From Herbaspirillum rubrisubalbicans (GTDB lineage Bacteria; Pseudomonadota; Gammaproteobacteria; Burkholderiales; Burkholderiaceae_D): a DNA stretch of 64,000 nt. The stretch is taken from NCBI RefSeq assembly GCF_003719195.1, contig NZ_CP024996.1, positions 1,116,001-1,180,000 of the forward strand, given 5' to 3'. This document shows positions 1-9,853 of the stretch, piece after piece; within the stretch, counting starts at the first letter, position 1, and every line of letters starts with the position of its first letter. The notes beneath the pieces are model-generated. The model worked only from the letters and a program-made list of their open reading frames with translations. It made no database searches and had not been told where the DNA came from. The translations under genes were made by a program, and so were the position numbers.

Positions 1-163
1 TAAAGGGCAGGGCGGTACGCCACAGGACGCAACACGCCATGTCATCAAGGATAGAACGCCCGCGCCAGACAGGTGGCGCAAACTGCACCTGGCGAGTGGC
101 ATGAGATGCCGTTCTTGGCTGGGCAATCGGCATTTTGTTTGCCATGGAGCAGCATGATCTGTT

Positions 164-1090
164 TCAGTACCCGCGCTGCCGGTCCACCAGACCCAGCAAG
201 GGCAGGCCGGCCTGATGACGGCGCAGGTTCTCCAGCACGGCGTCGACCGCACCATCGGGCTGGGTCATGCTGGCGATGTGGGGCGTGAGTACGATGTCCG
301 GGTGGCTCCAGAACGGATGGTCGGCCGGCAGGGGTTCGGTCTGGCATACGTCCAGCACGGCCGCGCTCAATTGTCCTTCCTGTAGTGCTGCCAGCAGATC
401 ATCCTCGACCAGGTGGCCACCGCGGCCCACGTTGACCAGCGCTGCGCCGCGCGGCAATTGCGCAAACAATTCACGGCAGAGCAGGCCACGGGTGTCATCG
501 GTCAAGGGCAGCAGGCACACCAGCACATCGGTACGCGCCAGGAAGTCCCGTAGACCTGCGCTGCCGCTATAGCAGGTGATGCCCTCCAACTGGTGCGCCG
601 AACGGCTCCAGCCGGCGCAGGGAAAGCCCAGCCCCTGCAACTGCTGCAGCACCGCGCGACCCAGCATTCCCAGGCCCAGCACGCCAACCCGGCAAGCCGA
701 GGCCGGCCGCACGCGGTGGGCTTGCCACACCTGTTGGCGCTGCTGGCGCGCATAGAGGCGGGCCTCGCGATGCAGGCCCAGCACGGCATGGGTGACGTAC
801 TGCACCATGCCGGCGACGATGCCCGGCTCGGTCATGCGCACCACCGGCAACGCCGGGGGCAGGATCGACATGTCGAACTGGTCGATGCCGGCACCCACCG
901 AGAACAGGATCTCCAGGTTGGGGAAGCGCTGCGCGATATCCTCCGGCGGCGTCCAGGCGGCCAGGTAGCGCACGCTGGCGCCATCGCCTTCATGCGGCCA
1001 GATCTGGAAAGGGAGTTCGGGCGCCTTCTGTGCAAACAATTGCGCCCATTCGGCGCCGCGTACCGGGTCCGCTTTGTAGAGAAAAGTCAT
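164..1090 (-). CDS. D-2-hydroxyacid dehydrogenase (glyoxylate/hydroxypyruvate reductase A type)
   Basis: Predicted cytosolic NAD(P)H-dependent reductase of 2-oxoacids such as glyoxylate or hydroxypyruvate. The 308-residue product has the nucleotide-binding motif GLGMLG at about 139-144. The D-hydroxyacid dehydrogenase catalytic set is visible: Arg in NVGRGG (about 223), Glu in TEP (about 252) and His in TPHIAS (about 271). Length matches GhrA (about 312). I chose the ATG at 1090 (MTFLYK), which follows an AAAGG sequence. An in-frame ATG at 1111 would overlap the stop of the upstream GNAT gene as ATGA, so the two genes are probably translationally coupled either way. The exact substrate is not readable from sequence. 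Confidence 0.85.
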   Translation of the reverse strand: MTFLYKADPVRGAEWAQLFAQKAPELPFQIWPHEGDGASVRYLAAWTPPEDIAQRFPNLEILFSVGAGIDQFDMSILPPALPVVRMTEPGIVAGMVQYVTHAVLGLHREARLYARQQRQQVWQAHRVRPASACRVGVLGLGMLGRAVLQQLQGLGFPCAGWSRSAHQLEGITCYSGSAGLRDFLARTDVLVCLLPLTDDTRGLLCRELFAQLPRGAALVNVGRGGHLVEDDLLAALQEGQLSAAVLDVCQTEPLPADHPFWSHPDIVLTPHIASMTQPDGAVDAVLENLRRHQAGLPLLGLVDRQRGY

Positions 1091-1107
1091 GATGTCTGGC
1101 GCGCCTT

Positions 1108-1995
1108 TCATCCCAGCGCCTGGTTGATGATGGAATAGGTGCGCCACTGCGCGTGCGCCTGCGGCGGCGTGCCGCGGCACATGCTCACCACGTCGTCCAC
1201 GCAGACCAGGCCGATCTCCTGCAGCCAGGGTTTGAGGCCGCTCCTGCCGGGTACGTCGATACGCAGCAAGTTGCCGGGATACTGATTGACCCAGTAGGCG
1301 ATGAGTGTCTTGGCATCCTCCACGTTGCTGGCGATCACCGGACCGATCACGCGACCACGACCGAATTCGCGCAGCATCGCTGCACCTTTGACCTGACCAT
1401 CCTGTTCCAGCACCGCCACCTGGGCAAATTGCAGCAGAGCCTGCAGCAGGGCGCTGCGGTCCATGCCGCTGGCCTGGCGGTCCAGTGCCAGCAGGGCCGG
1501 GGCTTCGTCTGCTCGCAGCGCCCGGATCTGCGTACCCGGCGCCAGCGTCACGCTGGCCTGGGCACTGCTGCTCTGGTGCTGGCTCAGGGTATCGGTGACC
1601 ACGAAGCCCAGTTTCTCATAGAGCGGGCGGCCGGCTTCGGTGGCATTGAGGAGCACGCTGCGGGTGCCGGCATCACGCAGCAACTGTTGCATCATGGCGC
1701 GACCCAGGCCACGGCCCTGTAGTGCATCGGCGATGATGACCAGGCCCAGCGAAGCGTAATCAGCGCCGGCCAGGTACAACATGCCGCTGCCGGCTACCGA
1801 CTGGGTGCCATCGGCTTCTTCCAGTTCGACCGCCCAGCTACGGCTGACGCGATGATGGAATTGCCAGTCAACCAGACGGTGCGGCCATTTCAAGTGTTGA
1901 CTCAGGGCATGGCAACTGGCCAGGTCGGTCTCGCGCATCGGGCGCAGCGTGGCCTGGGCGTTCTGTGGGGCGGAATGGGTGCTTGCAGCTTGCAT
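1108..1995 (-). CDS. GNAT family N-acetyltransferase with a second C-terminal domain
   Basis: Predicted acetyl-CoA-dependent acyltransferase of 295 residues. The acetyl-CoA pyrophosphate-binding motif QGRGLGRA is at about 93-100 within an N-terminal GNAT fold. After about residue 150 a second domain follows, as in YitH-like proteins with an Acetyltransf_18-type C-terminus (family knowledge). The ATG at 1995 is preceded by GAGGA at good spacing, which rules out the longer reading frame upstream. It is the promoter-proximal gene of a two-gene unit with the 2-hydroxyacid dehydrogenase, whose reading frame it touches. The acceptor substrate is unknown. Confidence 0.8.
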   Translation of the reverse strand: MQAASTHSAPQNAQATLRPMRETDLASCHALSQHLKWPHRLVDWQFHHRVSRSWAVELEEADGTQSVAGSGMLYLAGADYASLGLVIIADALQGRGLGRAMMQQLLRDAGTRSVLLNATEAGRPLYEKLGFVVTDTLSQHQSSSAQASVTLAPGTQIRALRADEAPALLALDRQASGMDRSALLQALLQFAQVAVLEQDGQVKGAAMLREFGRGRVIGPVIASNVEDAKTLIAYWVNQYPGNLLRIDVPGRSGLKPWLQEIGLVCVDDVVSMCRGTPPQAHAQWRTYSIINQALG

Positions 1996-2537
1996 AAAGC
2001 GTGTCCTCGTATAAGTACTTGATAAGGGCTGGGTACAGTGCAATGCCGGTGGTCTGCCAGGGGCAGGGCCGCATGGCCGCACCATCGGATATACCCCAGC
2101 GATGATGCGCCTTGTGCAGCATCGCGCGGTGGTTTTCCATGCCGCCAATTCGCAATCTTATGGCGATCTCTCCCCTGTTCTCGGCACAAAATTGGGCGGC
2201 ATCGGCAGTAGCATGGTGCAGCCCCCGCAGGCTCTCCATGCTCACTCACTGCGGGGAGTGCGCAATTGGCATCCTGGGGATGTGCCGGCAGCGCAGAAAA
2301 TTCCGCACCAGCTTGGTGAAAACGCCCCAAAGCGGCGCAAGCGCTTCGTATTGCTGCACTGCTCGGCAAGCTATGCTGATTGGGTCGTCGAAAACACATA
2401 TTTCTGTTTCGTGACCCGGTCAAAAAGGAATAAATCGCAGGTTTCGCTATGTTGTAATCCTTCCCATGCATTGAACCGATTCACCCGAACCCGCCGCAAC
2501 CCTACGCAGGAATATTTTTTAGACAGGACGATTTTTC
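1996..2537. other. divergent intergenic region without a gene
   Basis: About 540 bases between the minus-strand GNAT gene and the plus-strand HAD gene. Open frames here lack ribosome binding sites and protein-like composition. It should hold both promoters. A CATTGAACCG string at 2469-2478 resembles one half of the dyad seen upstream of the cupin gene at 8961, but the second half is poor. AGGA nine bases before 2538 serves as the HAD gene's ribosome binding site. Confidence 0.6.
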
Positions 2538-3206
2538 ATGAGCACTTTCAAGCCCAAATTCATCACCTTCGACTGCTACGGCACCCTGACCCGTTTCCAG
2601 ATGTCGGAAACCGCGCAGAAGATCTACGCCGACCGCATCTCGGCAGAAGATATGCCGTTCTTCCTGCGCCAGTTCGCGGCCTATCGCTTGGATGAAGTAT
2701 TGGACCAGTGGAAGCCCTACGAACAGGTCTGCAAGAACGCCATCACCCGCACCTGTGAACGTTGGGGCATCAAGACCAATGACGAAGAAACCGGCGCCTT
2801 CTACAAGGCCGTGCCGACCTGGGGCCCGCACGCCGATGTGCCCGAGGGTCTGTCCAAGGTGGCCAAGGAATTCCCGCTGGTGATCTTCTCCAATGCCGAC
2901 GACAGCCAGATCATGCACAACGTCGAGAAACTGGGTGCGCCTTTCCACAAGGTCTTCACCGCCCAGCAGGCACAAGCCTACAAGCCGCGCCTGCGCGCCT
3001 TCGAATACATGCTCGATAACCTGAACTGCAACCCGGAAGATGTGCTGCACGTCTCTTCCAGCCTGCGCTACGACCTCATGCCGGCTTCCGACATGGGCAT
3101 CAAGAACAAGGTCTTCGTGGCACGCGGCCATGAACCCTCGACCCCGTACTACGGCTACACCGAGATCAAGGATATCTCCGGCCTGCCAGGCGTGCTCGGT
3201 CTGTAA
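2538..3206 (+). CDS. haloacid dehalogenase type II-like HAD hydrolase
   Basis: A 222-residue HAD-superfamily protein of the L-2-haloacid dehalogenase subfamily. It has the nucleophile motif FDCYGTL (Asp about 12), Ser-Asn in FSNADD (about 118-119), Lys in AYKP (about 149) and Asp in LRYD (about 179). By my alignment the catalytic Asn of true dehalogenases (Asn177 in L-DEX) is replaced by Leu in SSLRYD. A different reaction is therefore plausible. It is the first gene before a peptide-type ABC importer and probably belongs to the same catabolic block. No halogenated substrate is implied by the neighbours. Confidence 0.8.
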   Translation: MSTFKPKFITFDCYGTLTRFQMSETAQKIYADRISAEDMPFFLRQFAAYRLDEVLDQWKPYEQVCKNAITRTCERWGIKTNDEETGAFYKAVPTWGPHADVPEGLSKVAKEFPLVIFSNADDSQIMHNVEKLGAPFHKVFTAQQAQAYKPRLRAFEYMLDNLNCNPEDVLHVSSSLRYDLMPASDMGIKNKVFVARGHEPSTPYYGYTEIKDISGLPGVLGL

Positions 3207-3391
3207 GACTGACGGGGGCGCAGCTCCCGCGCCGTATCAGTGTTTCCCCGGTCATCACGTGCGCTGGTATCAAAGTTGCGTGACGTTGACCGGGCCCATC
3301 AGGCGGCTCGCCCCGACGGAGGGATCTGCGGCAGCAGAGGGCAGGGCCGGCCAGTGGTCTTCGTGGTTGAACTTTTATCGTGAGGCTTTTC

Positions 3392-5014
3392 ATGAGCAAG
3401 CAGGAAAACGGACTACCCCCCAAAGAGGGCTGCATCATCACCGGCGATACGCTGGAACACGCGCACGGCGGCTTCACCCGCCGCGACATGATGCGCACCC
3501 TGTTGGCCGGTAGCCTGATGACAGTGGGCGGTACCGGACTGCTCACCGCCAGTGGCAATGCCATGGCGCAGACCGGCAAGCGTGGTGGCAAGCTGCGCAT
3601 GGCCACCCAGACCAGTTCCACCTCCGATACCCTGGACCCGGCCAAGACCGGGCACGCTACCGACTACGCCCGGGTAAACATGTTCTACAACGGCCTGACC
3701 AAGCTCGATGGCAAGCTGGCCCCGCAGATGGTGCTGGCCGAGGAAATGATCACCACCGACGCCATCACCTGGATCGTCAAACTGAAGAAGGGCGTGGTGT
3801 TCCACGATGGCAAGCCCTTGACCCCGGCTGACGTGGTCTATTCCATCATGCGCCACAAGGATCCGGCGACCGCCTCCAAGGTCAAGGTGGTGGCTGACCA
3901 GTTCGAATCGGTCAAGGCCACCGGGCCCAACGAAGTCCAGATCAAGCTCACCAGCGCCAACGCCGACCTGCCGGTGATCCTGTCCACCGCGCAGTTCCTC
4001 ATCGTGCGCGATGGCACCACCAACTTCAGCACCGCCAACGGTACCGGCGCCTTCAAGCTCAAGGAATTCACCCCGGGCGTGCGTACCATTGCCGTGCGCA
4101 ACGAGAATTACTGGAAGCCGGGCCTGCCCTACCTGGATGAAGTCGAACTGTTCGGCATTCCCGACGAAGCTGCGCGCGTCAATGCCTTGCTCTCCGGCGA
4201 CGTTCACTGGATCAACGACGTCAATTCCCGTTCCACCGGCCGCGTCAAGAGCACGCCGGGCTATACCGTCATGGAAACCAAGTCGGGCCAGTACACCGAC
4301 CTGGTGATGCGCCAGGACGTGGCACCGGGCAACAACATGGACTTCACGCTGGGCATGAAGTATCTGCTGGATCGCGAACAGATCAAGATGGCTGCCTTCC
4401 GCGGTTTTGCCGTGATCGCCAACGACCAGCCGATCGACCCCACCAACCGCTTCTACTTCGCCGGCCTGCCGCAACGTCCCTATGACCCGGACAAGGCCAA
4501 GTTCCACCTGCAAAAGGCTGGCGTGCTGGGCAGCACCATTCCCATCGTGGCCTCGGTGGCCGCCACCGGTTCGGTGGACATGGCTGTGCTGATGCAGCAG
4601 AGCGCCGCCAAGATCGGCCTCAAGCTTGATGTCAAGCGCGTGCCGCCCGATGGCTACTGGTCCAACCAATGGATGAAGGTACCGGTAGGCTTTGGCAACA
4701 TCAACCCGCGTCCCAGCGCCGACATCCTGCTGACCCAGTTCTTCAAGTCCGACGCCCAGTGGAACGAGTCTGGCTGGAAGAATCCGCAGTTCGACCAGTT
4801 GGTGGTGGCTGCCCGCGGCGAGACCGACTTCAACAAGCGCAAAGCCATGTATGCCGACTTGCAGACCATGATCCACGAGAAGTGCGGTCTGGGCATCCCG
4901 GTATTCATCATCAACCTGGAAGGCATCAGCACCAAGGTCAAGGGCATTGACCCGGTGCCGCTGGGTGCGTTCATGAACTACACCTGTGCCGAGTACGTCT
5001 GGCTGGACGCGTGA
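3392..5014 (+). CDS. ABC transporter substrate-binding protein, family 5 (peptide/opine type)
   Basis: A 540-residue periplasmic solute-binding protein that should deliver its ligand to the permeases encoded just downstream. The N-terminus has a twin-arginine motif (TRRDMM, about 30-35) before a hydrophobic stretch and an AMA-Q type cleavage region, so Tat export is likely. The mature part shows family 5 features, for example the DTLDPAK segment and the FHDGKPLT segment. The ATG at 3392 follows GAGG at normal spacing; a GTG twelve bases upstream is less good. The ligand may be a peptide, opine or other amino compound; the block's oxidase and RidA favour an amine or amino acid derivative (inference). 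Confidence 0.88.
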   Translation: MSKQENGLPPKEGCIITGDTLEHAHGGFTRRDMMRTLLAGSLMTVGGTGLLTASGNAMAQTGKRGGKLRMATQTSSTSDTLDPAKTGHATDYARVNMFYNGLTKLDGKLAPQMVLAEEMITTDAITWIVKLKKGVVFHDGKPLTPADVVYSIMRHKDPATASKVKVVADQFESVKATGPNEVQIKLTSANADLPVILSTAQFLIVRDGTTNFSTANGTGAFKLKEFTPGVRTIAVRNENYWKPGLPYLDEVELFGIPDEAARVNALLSGDVHWINDVNSRSTGRVKSTPGYTVMETKSGQYTDLVMRQDVAPGNNMDFTLGMKYLLDREQIKMAAFRGFAVIANDQPIDPTNRFYFAGLPQRPYDPDKAKFHLQKAGVLGSTIPIVASVAATGSVDMAVLMQQSAAKIGLKLDVKRVPPDGYWSNQWMKVPVGFGNINPRPSADILLTQFFKSDAQWNESGWKNPQFDQLVVAARGETDFNKRKAMYADLQTMIHEKCGLGIPVFIINLEGISTKVKGIDPVPLGAFMNYTCAEYVWLDA

Positions 5015-5111
5015 GAACGGGAAAGTCTCACCTCTGACCGTTGTCAGTGCAAGTTGTGCGGGACCGCTCAGGAACACCCAGCGGTCCCGCCACGTGTTAC
5101 CGAGGAAAGCT

Positions 5112-6068
5112 ATGAATGGAATGGTCCTGCGTCTGATTGGGCGCCGCCTCTTGCAGGCGGTGCTGACGCTATTGCTGGTGTCGGCCGGCGTGTTTTTCAT
5201 CACCAACCTGTTGCCGGGCGACGCCGCCCAGACCGCCCTGGGCCAGGCCGCCACGCCCGAGACGGTGGCGGCGCTGCGCCTGCAGTACGGCCTGGACTTG
5301 CCGGCGCCAGTGCGCTATGCCCACTGGCTGGGCAATCTGCTCTCGGGCAACCCCGGCATGTCGCTGGTCAACAATGTGCCGGTGGCGCAGATGATCAGCG
5401 GCCGCCTACCGGCTTCGCTGACGCTGGCCGCCGTCACGGCCCTGGTCTCGGTACCGCTGGCGCTGTTCCTGGGCATCTTCTCGGCCATGTATCGCGGCTC
5501 TTTCTTTGATCGCGCCGTCAACGTCAGTGCGGTCTCGATGGTGTCGGTGCCGGAATTTCTGGTGGCCACGGTCGCCGTGATGATCTTCGCCGTCAAGCTG
5601 CGCTGGCTCTCGGCGCTGTCGCACGCAGGCGACGCTGCGACCCTGGGCGCCTTCATCAAGGCCTATGCCATGCCGGTGATGACCCTGTGCTGCGTGATCG
5701 TAGCCCAGATGACGCGCATGACGCGCGCGGCCGTGATCGATCAGTTGCGTTCGTCCTACGCCGAGATGGCCTTGTTGAAAGGCGTCAAGCGCACCCGTAT
5801 CGTGCTGCGCCATGCCCTGCCCAACGCCATCGGCCCGATTGCCAATGCAGTGGCCTTGAGCCTGTCCTATCTGCTGGGCGGCGTCATCATCGTCGAGAGC
5901 ATCTTCAATTATCCCGGCATCGCTACCCTCATGATCGATGCCGTGACCACCCGTGACATGCCGGTGGTGCAAGCCTGTTCGATGATCTTCTGCAGCGGTT
6001 ACCTGCTGCTGGTGCTCACCGCTGATGTGCTGGCCATTGTTTCCAATCCAAGGTTGAAGACCCGATGA
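5112..6068 (+). CDS. ABC transporter permease, DppB/OppB type
   Basis: A 318-residue inner-membrane permease for the importer. The N-terminal LIGRRLLQAVLTLLLVSAG segment and the FFITNLLPGDAA motif are typical of the DppB family, followed by several membrane helices and the ATP-protein contact loop around AEMALLKGVKRTR. GAGGAA precedes the ATG at 5112 by five bases; reading frames starting earlier overlap the preceding gene's end and lack a ribosome binding site. Its stop overlaps the next permease start (ATGA), showing coupling. Confidence 0.9.
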   Translation: MNGMVLRLIGRRLLQAVLTLLLVSAGVFFITNLLPGDAAQTALGQAATPETVAALRLQYGLDLPAPVRYAHWLGNLLSGNPGMSLVNNVPVAQMISGRLPASLTLAAVTALVSVPLALFLGIFSAMYRGSFFDRAVNVSAVSMVSVPEFLVATVAVMIFAVKLRWLSALSHAGDAATLGAFIKAYAMPVMTLCCVIVAQMTRMTRAAVIDQLRSSYAEMALLKGVKRTRIVLRHALPNAIGPIANAVALSLSYLLGGVIIVESIFNYPGIATLMIDAVTTRDMPVVQACSMIFCSGYLLLVLTADVLAIVSNPRLKTR

Positions 6069-6961
6069 AAGCCCTCCACGACTCCACCGCAACCGAGGCC
6101 GCAGGCTCCACACCTGATGCCATCGCACCCGCGCCCACCACTGCGCCCAAGCGCGTGCGCCGCCATTCGAACATGGCCTGGATCGGCATGGGCATCGTCG
6201 GCTTCTGGATCCTGATGGCCATCCTCGGCCCCAGCATCTCGCCCTATGACGCCACCGCCATCGTCGATACCGACGTATTCACCGGCATGAGCCACAAGTT
6301 CCTGCTGGGGACCGACTATCTCGGGCGCGACATGTTGAGCCGCATCCTCTTCGGCACCCGCGCCACCATCGGCCTGGCGCTGGTCTCGACGGTGCTGGCC
6401 AGCCTGTCCGGCACCGCCATTGCGCTCTTTGCCGCCTTCTCGGGCGGCTGGCGCGATGCCCTCATCAGCCGTGCGCTCGATGCCCTGATCTCCATTCCCA
6501 GCAAGATGTTCGCGCTGATGATGGTGGCCACCTTCGGCTCTTCCATGGGGCTGCTGGTGCTCACCGCCGCCATCACCTACATGCCCGGTGCCTTCCGCAT
6601 CGCGCGCTCGCTGGCGGTCAACGTACAGGCCATGGAATACGTGCAGGCCGCCCGCGCTCGCGGCGAAGGCGTGTGGTACATCATGACCGTGGAAATGCTG
6701 CCCAACATGATTCGCCCGGTGCTGGCCGACTTCGGTCTGCGCTTCGTCTACGTGGTGCTGCTGCTGTCGGGCCTGAGCTTCCTCTCGCTGGGTGTGCAAC
6801 CGCCGGACGCCGATTGGGGCTCGCTGGTGCGCGAAAACATTTCCGGCCTGGGCGAAGGTGCCCTGGCGGTAATCATGCCGGCCCTGGCGATTGCCTCGCT
6901 GACCATCGGTGTGAACCTGTTGATCGATAACCTGCGCGGCAAGCGCGCTGCCAAGGAGTAA
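6065..6961 (+). CDS. ABC transporter permease, DppC/OppC type
   Basis: Second permease, 298 residues, partner of the preceding DppB-type protein. It has an N-terminal cytoplasmic Ala/Pro-rich stretch, one helix (about 38-58), the LLGTDYLGRDMLSR motif of OppC/DppC proteins and a BPD_transp_1 domain with the loop around EYVQAARARGEG. The start codon overlaps the previous stop. The stop is followed within five bases by the GTG start of the ATPase, so the importer genes form one tight operon. Confidence 0.9.
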   Translation: MKALHDSTATEAAGSTPDAIAPAPTTAPKRVRRHSNMAWIGMGIVGFWILMAILGPSISPYDATAIVDTDVFTGMSHKFLLGTDYLGRDMLSRILFGTRATIGLALVSTVLASLSGTAIALFAAFSGGWRDALISRALDALISIPSKMFALMMVATFGSSMGLLVLTAAITYMPGAFRIARSLAVNVQAMEYVQAARARGEGVWYIMTVEMLPNMIRPVLADFGLRFVYVVLLLSGLSFLSLGVQPPDADWGSLVRENISGLGEGALAVIMPALAIASLTIGVNLLIDNLRGKRAAKE

Positions 6962-6965
6962 GCCT

Positions 6966-8903
6966 GTGAAGCAATTCGATATCTTCCTCGGCAAGGAAAG
7001 CGGCGCCGGCACTGGCGCCGCAGCGGGCGGCGCGACGCTGCGCCCGCTGGTAGAGGTCCAGGGCCTGCGGGTCAATGCACGCAAGGATGACGGTGGCCAA
7101 GTCGAGATCGTCAAGAACGTCAACTTCACCGTGGCGCGTGGCGAAGTGCTGGCCCTCATCGGTGAATCCGGTTCCGGCAAGACCACCATTGCGCTCTCGC
7201 TGTTGGGCTATGCGCGCTCCGGTTGCCACATCGCCGGTGGCCAGGTGCGTATCGGTCAACGTCAGATCGACCAGATGGATGAAAAGGCCTTGCTGGCCAT
7301 GCGCGGCCATCACGTGGCCTACATCGCCCAGAGTGCCGCTGCGGCCTTCAACCCGGCACGCACCTTGATGGACCAGGTCATCGAGAGCGCCTTGCAGCAT
7401 GGCGTGATGGACAAGGCCAGTGCCATGCGCAAGGCCGTCGAATTGTTCCGCGCGCTGGCTCTGCCCGATCCCGATCATATCGGGGCGCGTTATCCGCACC
7501 AGGTCTCCGGTGGCCAGTTGCAGCGCGTAATGGCGGCCATGGCTCTGATTACCGACCCGGAACTGGTGATCCTGGACGAACCCACCACGGCGCTGGACGT
7601 GACCACCCAGATCGAAGTGCTGCGCGCCTTCAAGAACGTGGTCAAGAAACTGGGCACCACTGCCGTCTACGTCTCGCACGACCTGGCGGTAGTGGCGCAG
7701 ATGGCCGACCGCATTATCGTGTTGCGCGATGGCGCCGTGCGCGAGATCGGCGCCACCGAGCAGGTGCTGCACGCACCCGCCGACAGCTATACCCAAAGCC
7801 TGATCGCCGCCGCCTCGCCGGCTGCGCGCGTGGTGCAACTGCGCGAGATCCTGCCGGACACGGTGCCGGCCGAAGCCAAGGCACCGCTGCTGCGCATCAG
7901 CGGCTTGGTAGCCGGTTATGGTGCGCCGGATCGCCTGGGTTTGCCCGGCGTGCGCATCCTGGACGACATCAATCTCACCATCCAGCGCGGCAGCACCGTG
8001 GGTATCATCGGTGAGTCCGGCTCCGGCAAGACCACCCTGGCACGCGCGGTGGCCGGCATGATCGCCCCGGCACGTGGCAGCATCCAGCTCGATGGCCAGC
8101 AACTTTCGCCGACCCTGGAAGGGCGTACCCGCGAGCAATTCCGCCGCGTGCAGATCGTGTTCCAGAACGCCGATACCGCCCTCAACCCGGCGCATAGCAT
8201 CGGCCGTATCCTGAACCGTCCGCTGTCCTTCTATCACGGCTTGAAAGGCGAGGCCATGCGCCGTCGCACGGCTGAACTGCTGGACCTGGTCAAGCTGCCT
8301 TCCAGCGTGCTTGACCGCCTGCCGGCCGAACTCTCGGGCGGCCAGAAGCAGCGCGTGAACCTGGCGCGGGCGCTGGCGGCCAAGCCCGATCTGATCCTGT
8401 GCGACGAAGTGACCTCGGCCCTGGATACCGTGGTGGCGGCTGCCATCCTGGAACTGCTGGCCGAACTGCGGCGCGAGTTGCAGGTGTCCTACATGTTCAT
8501 CAGCCACGACATCAGCACCGTGCGCGCCATCTGCGACGACATCGTGGTGCTCTATGCCGGCCGCATGGTCGCCAACCGCCCGCGTGAAGCCATGATGGCG
8601 CCGCCTTATCACCCGTATTCGCACCTGCTGCTGTCGTCGGTCCCGGCCATGCAGCAAGGCTGGCTGGAGCAGGTGGCTGGTGCTGGCCAGCACAAGCTGC
8701 CACCCATCGGCGCGGTCGACCCGTCGCCGGAGATTTGCGCCTTCCTGCCGCGCTGTTCGTTGCGCGTGGATGGCGTGTGCAACGTGGTGCCGCCGCGCCG
8801 TCGCAACATGGAACATGGCGGCGAGATCCTGTGCCACCGTTCGGACGCCGACCTCCAGCAGTCGCAGACGCCGCTGGTGCCGGTGGAGGGCATTACCGTC
8901 TGA
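6966..8903 (+). CDS. dual ABC transporter ATP-binding protein (DppD-DppF fusion type)
   Basis: A 645-residue protein with two complete ATPase domains, energising the peptide-type importer. The first domain has Walker [10 protein letters not shown] at about 66-74, signature VSGGQLQRV and Walker [10 protein letters not shown]. The second repeats Walker A after about residue 340, then LSGGQKQRV and [11 protein letters not shown]. The C-terminal oligopeptide/dipeptide ABC extension carries several Cys (CAFLPRCS). The start is GTG with AAGGAG eight bases upstream overlapping the permease stop. Usually the two ATPases are separate genes; here they are fused, as in GsiA-like proteins. Confidence 0.92.
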   Translation: MKQFDIFLGKESGAGTGAAAGGATLRPLVEVQGLRVNARKDDGGQVEIVKNVNFTVARGEVLALIGESGSGKTTIALSLLGYARSGCHIAGGQVRIGQRQIDQMDEKALLAMRGHHVAYIAQSAAAAFNPARTLMDQVIESALQHGVMDKASAMRKAVELFRALALPDPDHIGARYPHQVSGGQLQRVMAAMALITDPELVILDEPTTALDVTTQIEVLRAFKNVVKKLGTTAVYVSHDLAVVAQMADRIIVLRDGAVREIGATEQVLHAPADSYTQSLIAAASPAARVVQLREILPDTVPAEAKAPLLRISGLVAGYGAPDRLGLPGVRILDDINLTIQRGSTVGIIGESGSGKTTLARAVAGMIAPARGSIQLDGQQLSPTLEGRTREQFRRVQIVFQNADTALNPAHSIGRILNRPLSFYHGLKGEAMRRRTAELLDLVKLPSSVLDRLPAELSGGQKQRVNLARALAAKPDLILCDEVTSALDTVVAAAILELLAELRRELQVSYMFISHDISTVRAICDDIVVLYAGRMVANRPREAMMAPPYHPYSHLLLSSVPAMQQGWLEQVAGAGQHKLPPIGAVDPSPEICAFLPRCSLRVDGVCNVVPPRRRNMEHGGEILCHRSDADLQQSQTPLVPVEGITV

Positions 8904-8960
8904 ATTCCCCTTGCTATGGTGCGGTAAGGTGCTTGCCGCCTGCGCCCATCGCGGCCATCA

Positions 8961-8979
8961 CATTAAACCGTGTTTAATG
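8961..8979. promoter_or_regulatory. perfect inverted repeat, candidate LysR operator upstream of the cupin gene
   Basis: CATTAAAC (8961-8968) and GTTTAATG (8972-8979) are exact inverted repeats separated by CGT. The site lies in the 214-base gap between the ABC ATPase and the cupin gene, about 140 bases before the cupin start. It contains a T-N11-A arrangement common to LysR-type binding sites. Similar CATTAA/TTAATG dyads occur at 12126 and 16627. Its function is inferred. Confidence 0.5.
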
Positions 8980-9117
8980 CAGGATTTGCAGGGCATTAAC
9001 CGCAGCTTTAGGTGTGTATCGTATAAAGACAGAGTCCTTGCCGGCCTGGTACGCCAGCCGGCAGTTTAGCCAGAAATGTGAACAGGCCCGCGTGGGCCTG
9101 ACCTACCAGGAGAAGAA

Positions 9118-9852
9118 ATGACTGCAGCGTTGGTGTTGTACCGTGCCTCTGGCGCCCCCTTGTCTACCCCGTTCCATGCCGCCGCACTGAGCGCGGCCGA
9201 TCCCCTGGGCGCATCGCGCGAGATCGCCTGGCAAGGCCCTGGCGGCATGAGTGCCGGACGCCTGCGCCTGCAAGGCAGCCTCGATATCGCCCGCTTCCCG
9301 CACCAGGAAACCCTGGTGGTGGTGCAAGGCGAGCTGACCATCGAGACCCAAGGGGCCGCGCCCCTGGTCGTCAAGCCCGACAGCGGCGTGGTCATCGCTA
9401 CCGGTGCGGCCGTGCGTATCTCGGCCGCAGTCCCGACCCTGGCCGTCTTCTGCGCGGCCGACTGCCCGCAGCCGGTGCAGCCGGGCATCTTCCCGCTGGT
9501 GGCCGACGCCAACTTCAAGCCCTCGGCCAATTCCCTGCCCAAGGAAATTCTGCTGGGCGAGGTACCGACCTGCCGCAGCGACAACGTGGTGGACGAAAGC
9601 TCCATCCACTGCAAGATCGGCACCTGGGACTCCACCCCTTACCACCGCATCGTGCGTGCTCATCCGGTCAATGAATTCATGCACATCCTCGATGGCGGGG
9701 TGCGCTTTGCCGAGTCTGATGGCAGCGTAGTGGCGGTGGACCAGGGCGATGCCGTATTCGTGCCGCAGGGGGCTGCCGTCGGCTGGGAAAGCAGCCAACG
9801 CGTGGCCAAGTTCTACGTAGTGCAGACCGTGCCGGCCGTGGAAGGAAAATAA
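9118..9852 (+). CDS. cupin domain protein (bicupin)
   Basis: A 244-residue soluble protein that reads as two cupin folds. The first covers about 25-110, with HQETLVVVQGELTIE. The second covers about 165-235, with HPVNEFMHILDGGVRF and the glycine-containing DQGDAVFVPQG strand. CAGGAG precedes the ATG by a normal distance. The stop is one base before the start of the FAD oxidoreductase, so both are co-transcribed. Bicupins of this sort are found beside amine and amino acid catabolic genes; the reaction cannot be stated from sequence. It might be a ligand-binding or isomerising enzyme. Confidence 0.72.
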   Translation: MTAALVLYRASGAPLSTPFHAAALSAADPLGASREIAWQGPGGMSAGRLRLQGSLDIARFPHQETLVVVQGELTIETQGAAPLVVKPDSGVVIATGAAVRISAAVPTLAVFCAADCPQPVQPGIFPLVADANFKPSANSLPKEILLGEVPTCRSDNVVDESSIHCKIGTWDSTPYHRIVRAHPVNEFMHILDGGVRFAESDGSVVAVDQGDAVFVPQGAAVGWESSQRVAKFYVVQTVPAVEGK

Positions 9853-9853
9853 C

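Noticed and set aside
2102..2695. Long plus-strand frames across the GNAT-HAD gap
   Set aside because: They run into the HAD gene in another frame, lack ribosome binding sites and have no recognisable domain.
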